From JBFKQC01 sp041627895 (GTDB lineage: Bacteria > Pseudomonadota > Alphaproteobacteria > Rhodobacterales > Rhodobacteraceae): 11,983 nucleotides of DNA. Below are positions 1 through 7,188 of this stretch, piece by piece. Position 1 is the stretch's first letter, and the number at the start of each line of letters is the position of its first letter. Location of the stretch: positions 1 through 11,983 of the forward strand of contig JBFKQC010000095.1 of NCBI GenBank assembly GCA_041627895.1, read 5' to 3'. Below the pieces are notes generated by a model. The model was not told the origin of the DNA and ran no database searches. It was given only the letters and a program-made list of their open reading frames with translations. Both the position numbers and the translations under genes were made by a program.

Positions 1-16
1 AGTAACTTCGCGCGCC

Positions 17-39
17 GGTCCCTTCCCGAAGAAGGGGCC
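17..39. other. GC-rich hairpin without T-tract
   Basis: Arms GGTCCCTTC (17-25) and GAAGGGGCC (31-39) pair over nine positions, including one G-T wobble, around a five-base loop. Neither side is followed by a run of T, so it is not a standard intrinsic terminator. It could be a 3'-end or bidirectional structure between genes. Function unknown. Confidence 0.35.
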
Positions 40-59
40 CTCGCGTCCTACTGGCGATC

Positions 60-90
60 AAAAGCAAGCGGAAGGGTGTCGGCCCTTTCG
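60..90 (-). terminator. likely intrinsic terminator of hisB-hisH transcript
   Basis: On the minus strand an eight-base-pair stem (CGAAAGGG against CCCTTCCG, one G-T pair, six-base loop) at 90-69 is followed by CTTGCTTTTG, a moderately T-rich tract. It lies about 120 bases beyond the hisH stop codon, in the right orientation to end the his transcript. The T-tract is interrupted, so strength is uncertain. Confidence 0.5.
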
Positions 91-207
91 TGTCTATGCG
101 CAGCAAGCTATTGAAATACAAAGCATATTTGACTGACCTTCGTCAGGATGTGAACTGACGCCGGGAATTCAGGCAGGGATCGGCGGGAAGCGCGGCCGCG
201 AGCGCAC

Positions 208-846
208 TCACGGTCGCCAGGACAGCCAGTTCGCGATCAGCCGCAATCCCGCCGCCTGGCTTTTCTCGGGGTGAAACTGCGTACCGATCATCGTGTCACG
301 GCCGACGATGGCAGTCACCGCGCCGCCATAGTCGCAATGCGCGTAGAGCTGCGAGGAATCATCCACAACCATCTGATAGGAATGAACAAAATAGGCATGA
401 TCACCGGTCCTGAGTCCGTCGAGAACCGGATGCGCGCGGTCGATGACCAGATCGTTCCATCCCATATGCGGCACCTTCAGCGCCGGGTCCGCTGGCGCGA
501 TCTTTCGCACCTCGCCGTCGATCCAGCCCAACCCGACCGTGTCCTCGTATTCGTGGCCGACCCGCGCCATCAGCTGCATCCCGACGCAAATGCCCAGAAA
601 CGGCCGTCCCTGCCGCTCCACCGCCTCGACCAGCGCCTCGAACAGCCCGGCCTGTCCACGGAGCGCGTTCATGCAGGCCGGAAACGCGCCGTCTCCCGGC
701 AGCACGATCCGGTCGGCACGCGCCACGTCCTCGGCCCGGCCGGAGACTAGGATCCGGCCCGCGTCCACCTCGGAGGCCATGCGCTGAAACGCCTTCTCGG
801 CAGAATGCAGGTTGCCGGCAGCATAGTCGATCAGCACCGTCAGCAT
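208..846 (-). CDS. hisH: imidazole glycerol phosphate synthase, glutaminase subunit HisH
   Basis: HisH is the class I glutamine amidotransferase subunit of IGP synthase. It releases ammonia from glutamine and channels it to the cyclase HisF, giving imidazole glycerol phosphate and AICAR in step five of histidine synthesis, in the cytosol. The 212-residue product has the family's normal length. It opens with the typical IDYAAGNLHS. The oxyanion strand PGDGAF is at 50-55, the nucleophile Cys87 sits in FLGICVGMQL, and the triad partners are His192 and Glu194 in TQFHPEKS. The conserved VPHMGWN (125-131) and HSYQ near 155 are also present. The ATG at 846 is preceded by GGAAAGG at good spacing. The gene follows hisB by 58 bases on the same strand, so the two are probably cotranscribed. 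hisF is not in the window. Confidence 0.97.
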   Translation of the reverse strand: MLTVLIDYAAGNLHSAEKAFQRMASEVDAGRILVSGRAEDVARADRIVLPGDGAFPACMNALRGQAGLFEALVEAVERQGRPFLGICVGMQLMARVGHEYEDTVGLGWIDGEVRKIAPADPALKVPHMGWNDLVIDRAHPVLDGLRTGDHAYFVHSYQMVVDDSSQLYAHCDYGGAVTAIVGRDTMIGTQFHPEKSQAAGLRLIANWLSWRP

Positions 847-904
847 CTTTGCCTTTCCGGCTCAAGTATCCCGGCACGAAAGCGGAGCACCGCTCCGGGT
901 TCCC

Positions 905-1492
905 TCAAAGCGCGCCCTTGGTCGAGGGCACCTCGTCGCCCTTGCGCGGGTCCGGCTCGACCGCCTCGCGCAGGGCGCGCGCCACCGCCTTGAACGCCGC
1001 CTCGGCGATGTGGTGGCTGTTCAGCCCGTGCAGGGCGTCGACATGCAGCGTGATCCCGCCGTGGGTGGCGAGCGCCTGGAAGAACTCGCGCACCAGCTCG
1101 GTGTCGAAGCTGCCGATCTTCTCGGCCGGCAGCGCCGCGTTCCAGACCAGGTAGGGCCGCCCCGACAGGTCCAGCGCGGCGCGCACCAGCGCGTCGTCCA
1201 TCGGCAGCAGGCAGGACCCGTAGCGCCGGATGCCGCGCTTGTCGCCGAGCGCCTGCCGCAGCGCCTGTCCCAGCGCGATCCCGGTATCCTCGACCGTGTG
1301 GTGATCGTCGACATGCAGGTCGCCCTTGGCCGCGACCTTGATGTCGATCAGCGAATGCCGGGCAAGCTGGTCCAGCATGTGGTCGAAGAACCCGACGCCG
1401 GTCGCCATGTCGTAGCGGCCGGTGCCGTCGAGGTCGATCTCGGCGGTGATCTCGGTCTCGGCCGTCTTGCGGCTGATCTTGGCGGTGCGCAT
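905..1492 (-). CDS. hisB: imidazoleglycerol-phosphate dehydratase HisB
   Basis: HisB removes water from imidazole glycerol phosphate to give imidazole acetol phosphate, step six of histidine synthesis. The 195-residue product matches the monofunctional enzyme found outside enterobacteria, with no phosphatase domain. Visible family motifs, which supply the manganese-binding histidines and glutamates, are GFFDHML (34-40), DLHVDDHHTVEDTG (58-71) and NSHHIAEAAFKA (158-169). The C terminus ends PSTKGAL, typical of the family. The ATG at 1492 follows AAGGAAA with about seven bases of spacing, and an upstream in-frame ATG at 1547 has no such support. It is the first gene of the visible his unit and its product acts directly after the HisH/HisF step encoded next to it. 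Confidence 0.97.
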   Translation of the reverse strand: MRTAKISRKTAETEITAEIDLDGTGRYDMATGVGFFDHMLDQLARHSLIDIKVAAKGDLHVDDHHTVEDTGIALGQALRQALGDKRGIRRYGSCLLPMDDALVRAALDLSGRPYLVWNAALPAEKIGSFDTELVREFFQALATHGGITLHVDALHGLNSHHIAEAAFKAVARALREAVEPDPRKGDEVPSTKGAL

Positions 1493-1518
1493 CGGCGTTT
1501 TCCTTGCTGTCGCGGCGC

Positions 1519-1547
1519 CTTATAGGGGCGGCGCGCGACCATTCCAA
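1519..1547 (-). promoter_or_regulatory. candidate sigma70-type promoter of hisB-hisH
   Basis: Minus-strand TTGGAA (1547-1542) and TATAAG (1524-1519) are separated by 17 bases, the ideal spacing. Transcription would begin near 1512, about 20 bases before the hisB ATG and just upstream of its AAGGAAA ribosome site. The flanks are otherwise GC-rich, which makes the TATAAG stand out. Confidence 0.5.
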
Positions 1548-1637
1548 GGCGCTGGCGCGGCGGCGGGTTGATTATTGGGCGAAGCGGGGCGAATGTGCCA
1601 TCGCGGCCCGCCCGCGGCCGCCGAAAGGAGAGCGCCC

Positions 1638-1877
1638 ATGACCACCTGCGTCTTCGTCCAGCTTCGCTGCCGCCCGGGCAAGACCTATCCGGTGGCCGAG
1701 GCGATCGCGCTGAAGGAAATCCATTCCGAGCTGTATTCCACCAGCGGCGAGTGGGACCTTCTGGTCAAGCTCTACGTCCCCGAGGGTGCCGATGTCGGCC
1801 ATTTCATCAACGAGGAACTGCTCGACGTGCCGGATATCGAGCGCTCGCTGACCACGCTGACCTTCAAGGCGTTCTGA
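1638..1877 (+). CDS. stand-alone Lrp/AsnC ligand-binding (RAM) domain protein
   Basis: The 79-residue product resembles the C-terminal effector-binding domain (RAM, an alpha-beta ACT-like fold) of Lrp/AsnC regulators, but has no helix-turn-helix. The opening strand VFVQLRCRPG, the helix around AEAIALKEI, the STSGEWDLLVKLYV strand-turn-strand (35-47) and the final ERSLTTLTFKAF follow the family pattern, including the GxxD/GxWD signature. Free RAM proteins are known to form rings that bind small amino acids; whether this one does so, or modulates a full-length Lrp protein, is inference. The ATG was chosen because AAAGGAG sits seven bases upstream at 1624-1630; a longer reading frame from 1575 lacks one. 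It is divergent from hisB and convergent with the patatin gene, with only five bases between the two stop codons. Confidence 0.88.
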   Translation: MTTCVFVQLRCRPGKTYPVAEAIALKEIHSELYSTSGEWDLLVKLYVPEGADVGHFINEELLDVPDIERSLTTLTFKAF

Positions 1878-1882
1878 CCGGC

Positions 1883-4819
1883 TCAGCCGCCGTCGTCGCG
1901 CCAGAGCTCCTCGGTCATCCAGGTCTCGAACCCGTCAAAGCCGATCCGCAGCGTCCGCACGCCGGACCGGGCCAGCGCGGTCTCGGCGATGTGCTGGCCG
2001 AGCGCGCGGTAGGCCTCGAACTGGTTTTCGTCGAACATCTGGTCGGCGGTGGATTCGTGCGGGAAGGCGGGCTTGCGGTTGCGGTATTCCTGGATCACCT
2101 CGTCCTCGTCGCCGGTAAACGACGACTTGAGGTACAGAAGATGCCCGGTCTCCTCGGTCGCGATGCCGCGCGCCGGGTCGGGCGGATAGCGGATCGTGCC
2201 CGTCGCCCAGTGCATCGCGCTGCGCCCGTCCGCGCCCAGCCGGATGCGGTCGACGTTCAGCGTGATGGTGATCCCGAGGTCGATCCGCGCATAGCGGATC
2301 AGCGTCGCCAGCCCGAAGAAATGCAGCCTGGGGTCGGCCTCGCCGTCGCCGATGATGATGAACCGGCAGCGCCGCCGCAACAGCTCGATCGCCGCCATGT
2401 TCTCGATATGCCCGCCATCCGAGAGGTAGAGCCATTTGTGGTTCTCGTCGAGGTGCGAGATCATCTCGTCCCAGAGCGCGCCGGGCGGCACGCGCCAGGA
2501 AAAGCTGTCCATCAGCGAGACGTAGCTGGTGCGCCCGTTCGGCCCCAGCCGGCGCAACAGCCGCTGGCCGGCCTTGACCGGCAGCCCCTCGGCCACGTCC
2601 AGGTCCAGCGCCGCGCCCGGCACATAGCGGTAGTCCCGCGCCGCCGAGCCGTCGGCCGGGGCGATCCGCAGGTGCGCCGCCGCCGCGTCCAGCGCCTCGA
2701 TCCTGCCGTCGATCTCGGCATGCGGCGGGGTCTTGTGGCGCATCAGCGTGCTGATCGAGGCCCCGAGATAGCCGCCGCCCGAGACCGTCGACATGTAGTC
2801 GACGTGATCGAAGACGCCGCGCGCGTGCAGCGCCTGGGCGATCCCGAGGTTGATCGTCGCCGACCGGATGCCGCCGCCGGAAAACCCGATGCCCACTAGG
2901 TTGTGCGCCACCGTGGGCACCGGCGCGTCGCCGAGCGGCCGCGCCGCGATGTCGCCATAGGCCTGCGCCCGGCGCCTGGCGATCTCGCCCAGCTCTTCCG
3001 GAAACACGCCGTCGAAGAACGTGATGTGCTTGCGCTCGCCGGGGCTGTAACCCTTCTCGGCCAGGTATTTCTCCAGCCGGTCGGGATGCGGCACCCAGAA
3101 CCCCAGCCGGATGTTCAGCAGCGTCAGGAACATCACCATCAGGGGATTGGTGGACCGGCCCATGTTCGGCGACGCGGCGGCGGCCGAGATCGCCATCGCG
3201 GTGCCCAGATCCATCTGCGGAAACACCGCCTCCATGTTCTCGCTCTTGCAGTACCCGGTCCGGTCGGATCCGGTGAAGCGCTTGGAGAACATGAAGAAAT
3301 CGCTGTTGCGCTCGCGGATGCCGGTATCTGTGGTGGCCTGCAGGTTCAGCGCGGTGTTGATGATGTGGTAGGGCGCCGACGATCCCGCGTCGTAGTTGCA
3401 GATTTCCTGGATGTTGATGTCCTGCTCGACGCCGATATCGCCCCGCGTGTCGACGCCGATCAGGAAGGCCGAAGCCAGCCGGTCGCGGTAAAGCCCGTTG
3501 ATCGAGGTCTGGTTCACGTCCGCCGCGAGCCAGCAGTAGACCGCCACTTCCAGCGCCACCGCGAGCACGAAATAGGCATAAAGCAGGTCCGGGAATTCCG
3601 CGAAGACCAGGATCGCGCCGCCCACCACGCCGACGATCAGCACCAGCATCAGAAGGATCAGGCCGAGCAGCTTGACGACGCCCGACCACTTGAACGACCG
3701 CCAGCCGATGATCAGCGTCACGAACAGGAGCACCGCGAAGACCAGCGGCAGCGCCACCAGGCCGAGCGTGATGTAGAGGTCGTAGTTCAGCCGCCCGAAA
3801 TCGGACTTGTCGGTATAGACCAGGAATTCGACCACGAAGAGGATCAGCACCAGCGGCAGCAGCAGGCCCAGAAGCCCCACCGCCAGCACGCCGATCTTCT
3901 TGGCCCAGCCGCCCAGCGACGGCAGCACCCGGTTCGCCGCCACCAGCCCGCCGAGCATGCCGGCCAGCGTGGGCACGGCGATGGCCACCTCGCCCTCGCG
4001 CAGGGCGTGGAACGCCGACGACAGCCGCGGGAAGTTCTCGAACGCCGCGACCGCGATCACCGCCAGCAAGAGCGAGCCGAAGCGCCGCTCGAACAGGTCG
4101 CGCCGGCCGATCGAGCTGAGGTGTCCGGTGCGCAGCGCCTCGCGGTAGCGCCGCACCCGCGACATCCGCACCCCGACCGGGAACGCCACGATCAGCAGGG
4201 CCGCCGCGCCGAGCGCCCAGATCGTGAACCGCGTCGGGTTGCGCAGCTTCAGCTCGATCCTCTGCTTGTCGCGCAGCAGGGTCACCGTCGCGGCCACCGA
4301 GTCGCCGCTATGCAGGTCGGTTGCGACGACCTTGCCCTCGCCGAGCGTCCATTTCAGCCGGTCGAACTGTCCCTTGGCCCAGAGCAGCCGGGTCAGAAGC
4401 TCGCCAAGATCGGCGCGCAGCCGTTCGGGATCGTCCGGCGCGGCGAAGGCGCTTTCCAGGCTGGCGCGTTCGCCGAAGGTGCTGCGCACCGTGACCTTGA
4501 CCGTGGCGTCGCCCGCGGCATCCGCGGTCTCGCTGGCGATCCATTCGAAGACCACCGCCTGCGGCTTCGAGAGATACAGGTGCGCCAGCGCCAGCGCGAC
4601 CGAGAGCACCAGGAAGAACGGCAGCAGGATCAGGAAGTTGACCACCATGCCGCGGACCAGCACCGCGACGATGCGCAGATAGTCGGAGAACCCGCTTTCG
4701 ACCATGTAGTTCGAATGGTTCCGCAGCCAGGTCAGGTAGGGCGATTCCGTCGGCCCGTCGCTCAGCGGAAAGGGAAAGTTGCCGGGCCTGATATCGGCCT
4801 TCGTCTTGATCTCAGCCAT
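1883..4819 (-). CDS. polytopic membrane protein with patatin-like phospholipase domain
   Basis: A 978-residue protein whose C-terminal third carries the marks of a patatin/cPLA2-like lipid acyl hydrolase: oxyanion loop GFSGGGIRSA (645-654), nucleophile elbow TVSGGGYLG with Ser680, and the dyad aspartate Asp801 in LSDGGHIENM. The N-terminal half is membranous: one segment near 58-80, a soluble stretch about 84-196, then roughly seven hydrophobic segments between 197 and 433. Residues 436-580 contain blocks I associate with this large bacterial subfamily (NQTSINGLYRDRL, HIINTALNLQ, GTAMAISAAAASPNMG, NIRLGFWVPHP). Their position before the serine elbow is odd. The likely role is membrane phospholipid hydrolysis or remodelling; substrate unknown. 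The ATG at 4819 (MAEIKTK) was preferred to one at 4930, because the intervening 37 residues are Arg/Gly-rich and unlike a real N terminus; the ribosome site is weak. The 199 bases upstream suggest separate transcription from the operon behind it. Confidence 0.82.
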   Translation of the reverse strand: MAEIKTKADIRPGNFPFPLSDGPTESPYLTWLRNHSNYMVESGFSDYLRIVAVLVRGMVVNFLILLPFFLVLSVALALAHLYLSKPQAVVFEWIASETADAAGDATVKVTVRSTFGERASLESAFAAPDDPERLRADLGELLTRLLWAKGQFDRLKWTLGEGKVVATDLHSGDSVAATVTLLRDKQRIELKLRNPTRFTIWALGAAALLIVAFPVGVRMSRVRRYREALRTGHLSSIGRRDLFERRFGSLLLAVIAVAAFENFPRLSSAFHALREGEVAIAVPTLAGMLGGLVAANRVLPSLGGWAKKIGVLAVGLLGLLLPLVLILFVVEFLVYTDKSDFGRLNYDLYITLGLVALPLVFAVLLFVTLIIGWRSFKWSGVVKLLGLILLMLVLIVGVVGGAILVFAEFPDLLYAYFVLAVALEVAVYCWLAADVNQTSINGLYRDRLASAFLIGVDTRGDIGVEQDINIQEICNYDAGSSAPYHIINTALNLQATTDTGIRERNSDFFMFSKRFTGSDRTGYCKSENMEAVFPQMDLGTAMAISAAAASPNMGRSTNPLMVMFLTLLNIRLGFWVPHPDRLEKYLAEKGYSPGERKHITFFDGVFPEELGEIARRRAQAYGDIAARPLGDAPVPTVAHNLVGIGFSGGGIRSATINLGIAQALHARGVFDHVDYMSTVSGGGYLGASISTLMRHKTPPHAEIDGRIEALDAAAAHLRIAPADGSAARDYRYVPGAALDLDVAEGLPVKAGQRLLRRLGPNGRTSYVSLMDSFSWRVPPGALWDEMISHLDENHKWLYLSDGGHIENMAAIELLRRRCRFIIIGDGEADPRLHFFGLATLIRYARIDLGITITLNVDRIRLGADGRSAMHWATGTIRYPPDPARGIATEETGHLLYLKSSFTGDEDEVIQEYRNRKPAFPHESTADQMFDENQFEAYRALGQHIAETALARSGVRTLRIGFDGFETWMTEELWRDDGG

Positions 4820-4917
4820 TGTCGGCCCCGCAATGCCTTTGTCGCAATCCTCCGGCCCGCGCAGGCCGCCGGCCGGCCGATAAATCCGCCTTCGAACGCC
4901 CCGCGCCGCGGGACATC

Positions 4918-4938
4918 CGCCCCAAAACAACCGGGGCG
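4918..4938. other. short inverted repeat upstream of patatin gene
   Basis: CGCCCC (4918-4923) and GGGGCG (4933-4938) flank a nine-base A-rich loop, next to the AT-rich patch 4939-4966 that stands out in this GC-rich gap. It lies between the end of the three-gene operon and the start of the patatin gene. It could be part of the patatin gene's control region, but I found no convincing -35/-10 pair to go with it. Confidence 0.25.
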
Positions 4939-5002
4939 ATAAGATGAGTGTAGCGATAAGTTTATGGCGCGTCGACAGGAACGATGCGGCGGGGCAGGGC
5001 GG

Positions 5003-5034
5003 TCAGCCGGCCAGGGGGTCAGCCGGCCAGGGGG
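5003..5034. repeat. perfect 16-bp tandem duplication across a stop codon
   Basis: TCAGCCGGCCAGGGGG occurs twice head to tail (5003-5018, 5019-5034). The right-hand copy holds the stop codon and last codons of the carboxymuconolactone-decarboxylase-like gene; the left-hand copy lies just beyond the stop. The identical GCCGGC cores of the two copies are self-complementary and could pair as a six-base-pair stem. The perfect identity suggests a recent slippage event. Confidence 0.9.
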
Positions 5035-5579
5035 CCGCGGACCAGTTCCGCGGCGATATCCGCATCCAGCGGGGTTTCGAACGTGTTCAGGATGAAGCCG
5101 AGCGTCGAATAGAAGCCCACCGTCGCCATCAGGTCCAGCACGCCCTCGCTTCCGGCGAGGTCGGTCAGGGCGGCGAGCGCCTCGGCGCTCAGCGCCTTGC
5201 GGTCGAACAGCTCGTCGACCGCGCGCGCCAGCACCGCGTCCTCGTGCGGCATCGCGTCGAGCGGGCCGCGCAGGGCGGCGATGCGGGCATCCTCCAGCCC
5301 GTACTTGCGCGCCCGCAGCACGTGCTGCGACCACTCGTAGGCCGATCCCAGGCGGACGCCGGTGCGCAGGATCACCACTTCCAGTCGCTGCCGGCCCAGC
5401 GTCGAGCGGTTGACGATGTGCTCGCGCAGATCGGCCCAGGCCCGCAGCAGGGCCGGGTGATGCGCCATGGTCTTGTAGACGTTCAGCCCGCTGGCGAACC
5501 CGCCGCGCATATGGGCGATCTCGTCGGGCCAGTCGGCCTCGGGCCGCGGCGGCAGGATGGCGCCGCGCTCAGCCGACAT
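5019..5579 (-). CDS. carboxymuconolactone decarboxylase (CMD) family protein
   Basis: A 186-residue all-helical CMD/AhpD-fold protein. The family core is seen in GGFASGLNVYKTMAHHP (26-42), REHI...LGRQRLEVVILRTG (52-74) and the signature SAYEWSQHV (79-87). The YEWxxH pattern fits the non-peroxidase branch: the CxxC redox pair of AhpD is absent, indeed the whole protein lacks cysteine, so alkylhydroperoxidase activity is unlikely. Its true reaction is unknown; relatives often act as small accessory enzymes in catabolic operons. The ATG at 5579 lies inside the end of the upstream gene, overlapping it by 11 bases, which points to translational coupling. A 16-bp duplication sits on its stop codon. 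Confidence 0.88.
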   Translation of the reverse strand: MSAERGAILPPRPEADWPDEIAHMRGGFASGLNVYKTMAHHPALLRAWADLREHIVNRSTLGRQRLEVVILRTGVRLGSAYEWSQHVLRARKYGLEDARIAALRGPLDAMPHEDAVLARAVDELFDRKALSAEALAALTDLAGSEGVLDLMATVGFYSTLGFILNTFETPLDADIAAELVRGPLAG

Positions 5580-7167
5580 CGAACGGCTCGAAGCTGGATG
5601 CGCGCGAGCGTTTCCAGCGCATGTGATAGCCGAACTCGTCGACCTCGTCGCGCAGCAGGAAGCCTTCGGGGAGGTAGGGATAGACCTCTTCGCCGGTGAC
5701 CATGTCGCGGTCGGCCTCGCGCATCAGCAGGTGGTGCGGCAGGAACTCGCCCGGGTGCGACAGCCCCGCCGCGCCGGTCATCTCGGCCAGCGCCTTCAGC
5801 GTGTTGTGGTGGAAGCGGTGGACGCGTTCGGACTTGGTGGTGACGTTCAGCGCGCGGGCACGCAGCGGGTCCTGCGTCGCCACGCCGACCGGGCAATGGT
5901 TGGTGTGGCAGGCCTGCGCCTGGATGCAGCCCACCGAGAACATGAAGCCGCGCGCCGAATTGGCCCAGTCGGCGCCGAGCGCCAGCGCCTTGGCGATGTC
6001 GAAGGACGTCACCAGCTTGCCCGAGGCGCCCAGCTTCAGCCGGTCGCGCAGGCCGGCGCCGCGCAGCGTGTTGTGGGCGAATGTCAGCCCCTCGACCAGC
6101 GGCATCCCCATGTGGTTGGCAAATTCCAGCGGCGCCGCGCCGGTGCCGCCCTCCTTGCCGTCGATCACGATGAAATCCGGCACCACGCCGGTTTCCAGCA
6201 TCGCCCGGACGATGCACATGAATTCGCGCCGGTGGCCGATGCACAGCTTGAAGCCCACCGGCTTGCCGTCGGCGTTCTCGCGCAGCGTCCTGATGAACTG
6301 CATCATCTCCAGCGGCGTCGAGAATTCGGGATGCGCCGAGGGCGAGACGCAATCGACGCCCATCGGCACGCCGCGCGCCTCGGCGATCTCGGGCGAGATC
6401 TTGCGGGCGGGCAGCACGCCGCCATGGCCCGGCTTGGCGCCCTGGCTGAGCTTCAGCTCGATCATCTTGACCTGCGGGTCGGCGGCCTGGGCGCGGAACT
6501 TCTCGACGTCGAAACGCCCGCCGTCGGTGCGGCAGCCGAAATAGCCCGACCCGATCTCGTAGATCAGGTCGCCGCCGCCCTGGCGGTGATAGCGGCTGAT
6601 GCCGCCCTCGCCGGTGTCATGCGCGAAACCGCCGATCTTCGCGCCGGTGTTCAGCGCCAGGATCGCGTTCGCGCTGAGCGCGCCGAACGACATCGCCGAG
6701 ATGTTGTAGATCGAGGCGTCGTAGGGCTTCTCGCAATCCGGCCCGCCGATCCGGACGCGGAAATCGTGATCCTCGATATGCACCGGCACCACGGAATGGG
6801 TCAGCCATTCATAGCCCGCATCGTAGACCCGGGTGCGGGTGCCGAAGGGGCGCTTGTCTTCGACCCCCTTGGCGCGCTGGTAGATGATCGAGCGCTCGTC
6901 GCGGGAAAACGGCTCTTCGTCCTGGTCGCTTTCGATCAGGTACTGGCGGATCTCCGGCCGGATGCCCTCGAAGAAGAAACGCATGTGCCCGATGACGGGG
7001 TAGTTGCGCAGGATCGAGTGGCTGGGCTGCAGCACGTCGTAGAGGCCGAGCCCGGCGAGATAGCCGAAGCCCGCCAGCGGCACCAGGAACCACCAGGTCC
7101 AGGCCAGGCCGATCAGCGACAGGAGCGTCAGCGCCACCGCGCCGGCGAATACAGCGAACCTCGTCAT
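5569..7167 (-). CDS. FMN-binding glutamate synthase-like protein, membrane-anchored
   Basis: This 532-residue protein matches the central FMN/Fe-S synthase domain of large-subunit glutamate synthase without the N-terminal glutaminase domain or the C-terminal beta-helix domain. Two hydrophobic stretches within residues 5-43 look like a membrane anchor. Flavin-domain motifs include SAMSFGALSANAI (157-169), LSQGAKPGHGG (240-250) and DGKEGGTGAAPLEF (336-349). C414, C420 and C425 (C-x5-C-x4-C, then PVGVATQ) match the [3Fe-4S] cysteine pattern of glutamate synthase. By analogy it would reductively form glutamate from 2-oxoglutarate and ammonia, or run another FMN/Fe-S redox reaction at the membrane. 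That activity is inferred: many relatives are uncharacterised. It starts 21 bases after the aminotransferase stop, with a GGGGGGA tract as ribosome site. A glutamate-handling enzyme behind a transaminase is biochemically sensible. Confidence 0.9.
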   Translation of the reverse strand: MTRFAVFAGAVALTLLSLIGLAWTWWFLVPLAGFGYLAGLGLYDVLQPSHSILRNYPVIGHMRFFFEGIRPEIRQYLIESDQDEEPFSRDERSIIYQRAKGVEDKRPFGTRTRVYDAGYEWLTHSVVPVHIEDHDFRVRIGGPDCEKPYDASIYNISAMSFGALSANAILALNTGAKIGGFAHDTGEGGISRYHRQGGGDLIYEIGSGYFGCRTDGGRFDVEKFRAQAADPQVKMIELKLSQGAKPGHGGVLPARKISPEIAEARGVPMGVDCVSPSAHPEFSTPLEMMQFIRTLRENADGKPVGFKLCIGHRREFMCIVRAMLETGVVPDFIVIDGKEGGTGAAPLEFANHMGMPLVEGLTFAHNTLRGAGLRDRLKLGASGKLVTSFDIAKALALGADWANSARGFMFSVGCIQAQACHTNHCPVGVATQDPLRARALNVTTKSERVHRFHHNTLKALAEMTGAAGLSHPGEFLPHHLLMREADRDMVTGEEVYPYLPEGFLLRDEVDEFGYHMRWKRSRASSFEPFDVG

Positions 7168-7188
7168 CGCCAGTCCCCCCGCCAGGTT

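Larger units (their letters stand above)
1..207. other. non-coding stretch downstream of hisH
   Basis: I see no convincing gene here in any frame. The stretch is relatively AT-rich around 100-140 compared with its surroundings and contains several short hairpins, of which the one at 69-90 looks like a terminator. In relatives, hisH is often followed by further his genes; if that holds here, they lie beyond the left edge and would need their own promoter. The AT-rich patch could carry one, but no clear -35/-10 pair stands out. Confidence 0.5.

Noticed and set aside
1568..2899. Plus-strand frame of 443 codons overlapping the RAM gene and the patatin gene
   Set aside because: It overlaps the RAM gene in another frame and the rest is antisense to the patatin core; no domain is recognisable.
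4861..4882. GGCCGGCC-type palindromes before the patatin gene as a regulatory site
   Set aside because: Such palindromes are expected by chance at this GC content and are not tied to any promoter element.
2903..4942. Long plus-strand open frame (679 codons) antisense to the patatin gene
   Set aside because: Its product is rich in Arg, Gln, His and Asp with no recognisable domain, as expected opposite a GC-rich gene. The minus-strand protein has clear motifs.
5019..5579. AhpD-type peroxidase assignment for the CMD-family gene
   Set aside because: No CxxC motif and no cysteine in the protein.
5569..7167. Complete glutamate synthase large subunit (gltB)
   Set aside because: It has only the FMN/Fe-S synthase domain; the glutaminase domain with its N-terminal cysteine and the C-terminal beta-helix domain are missing.
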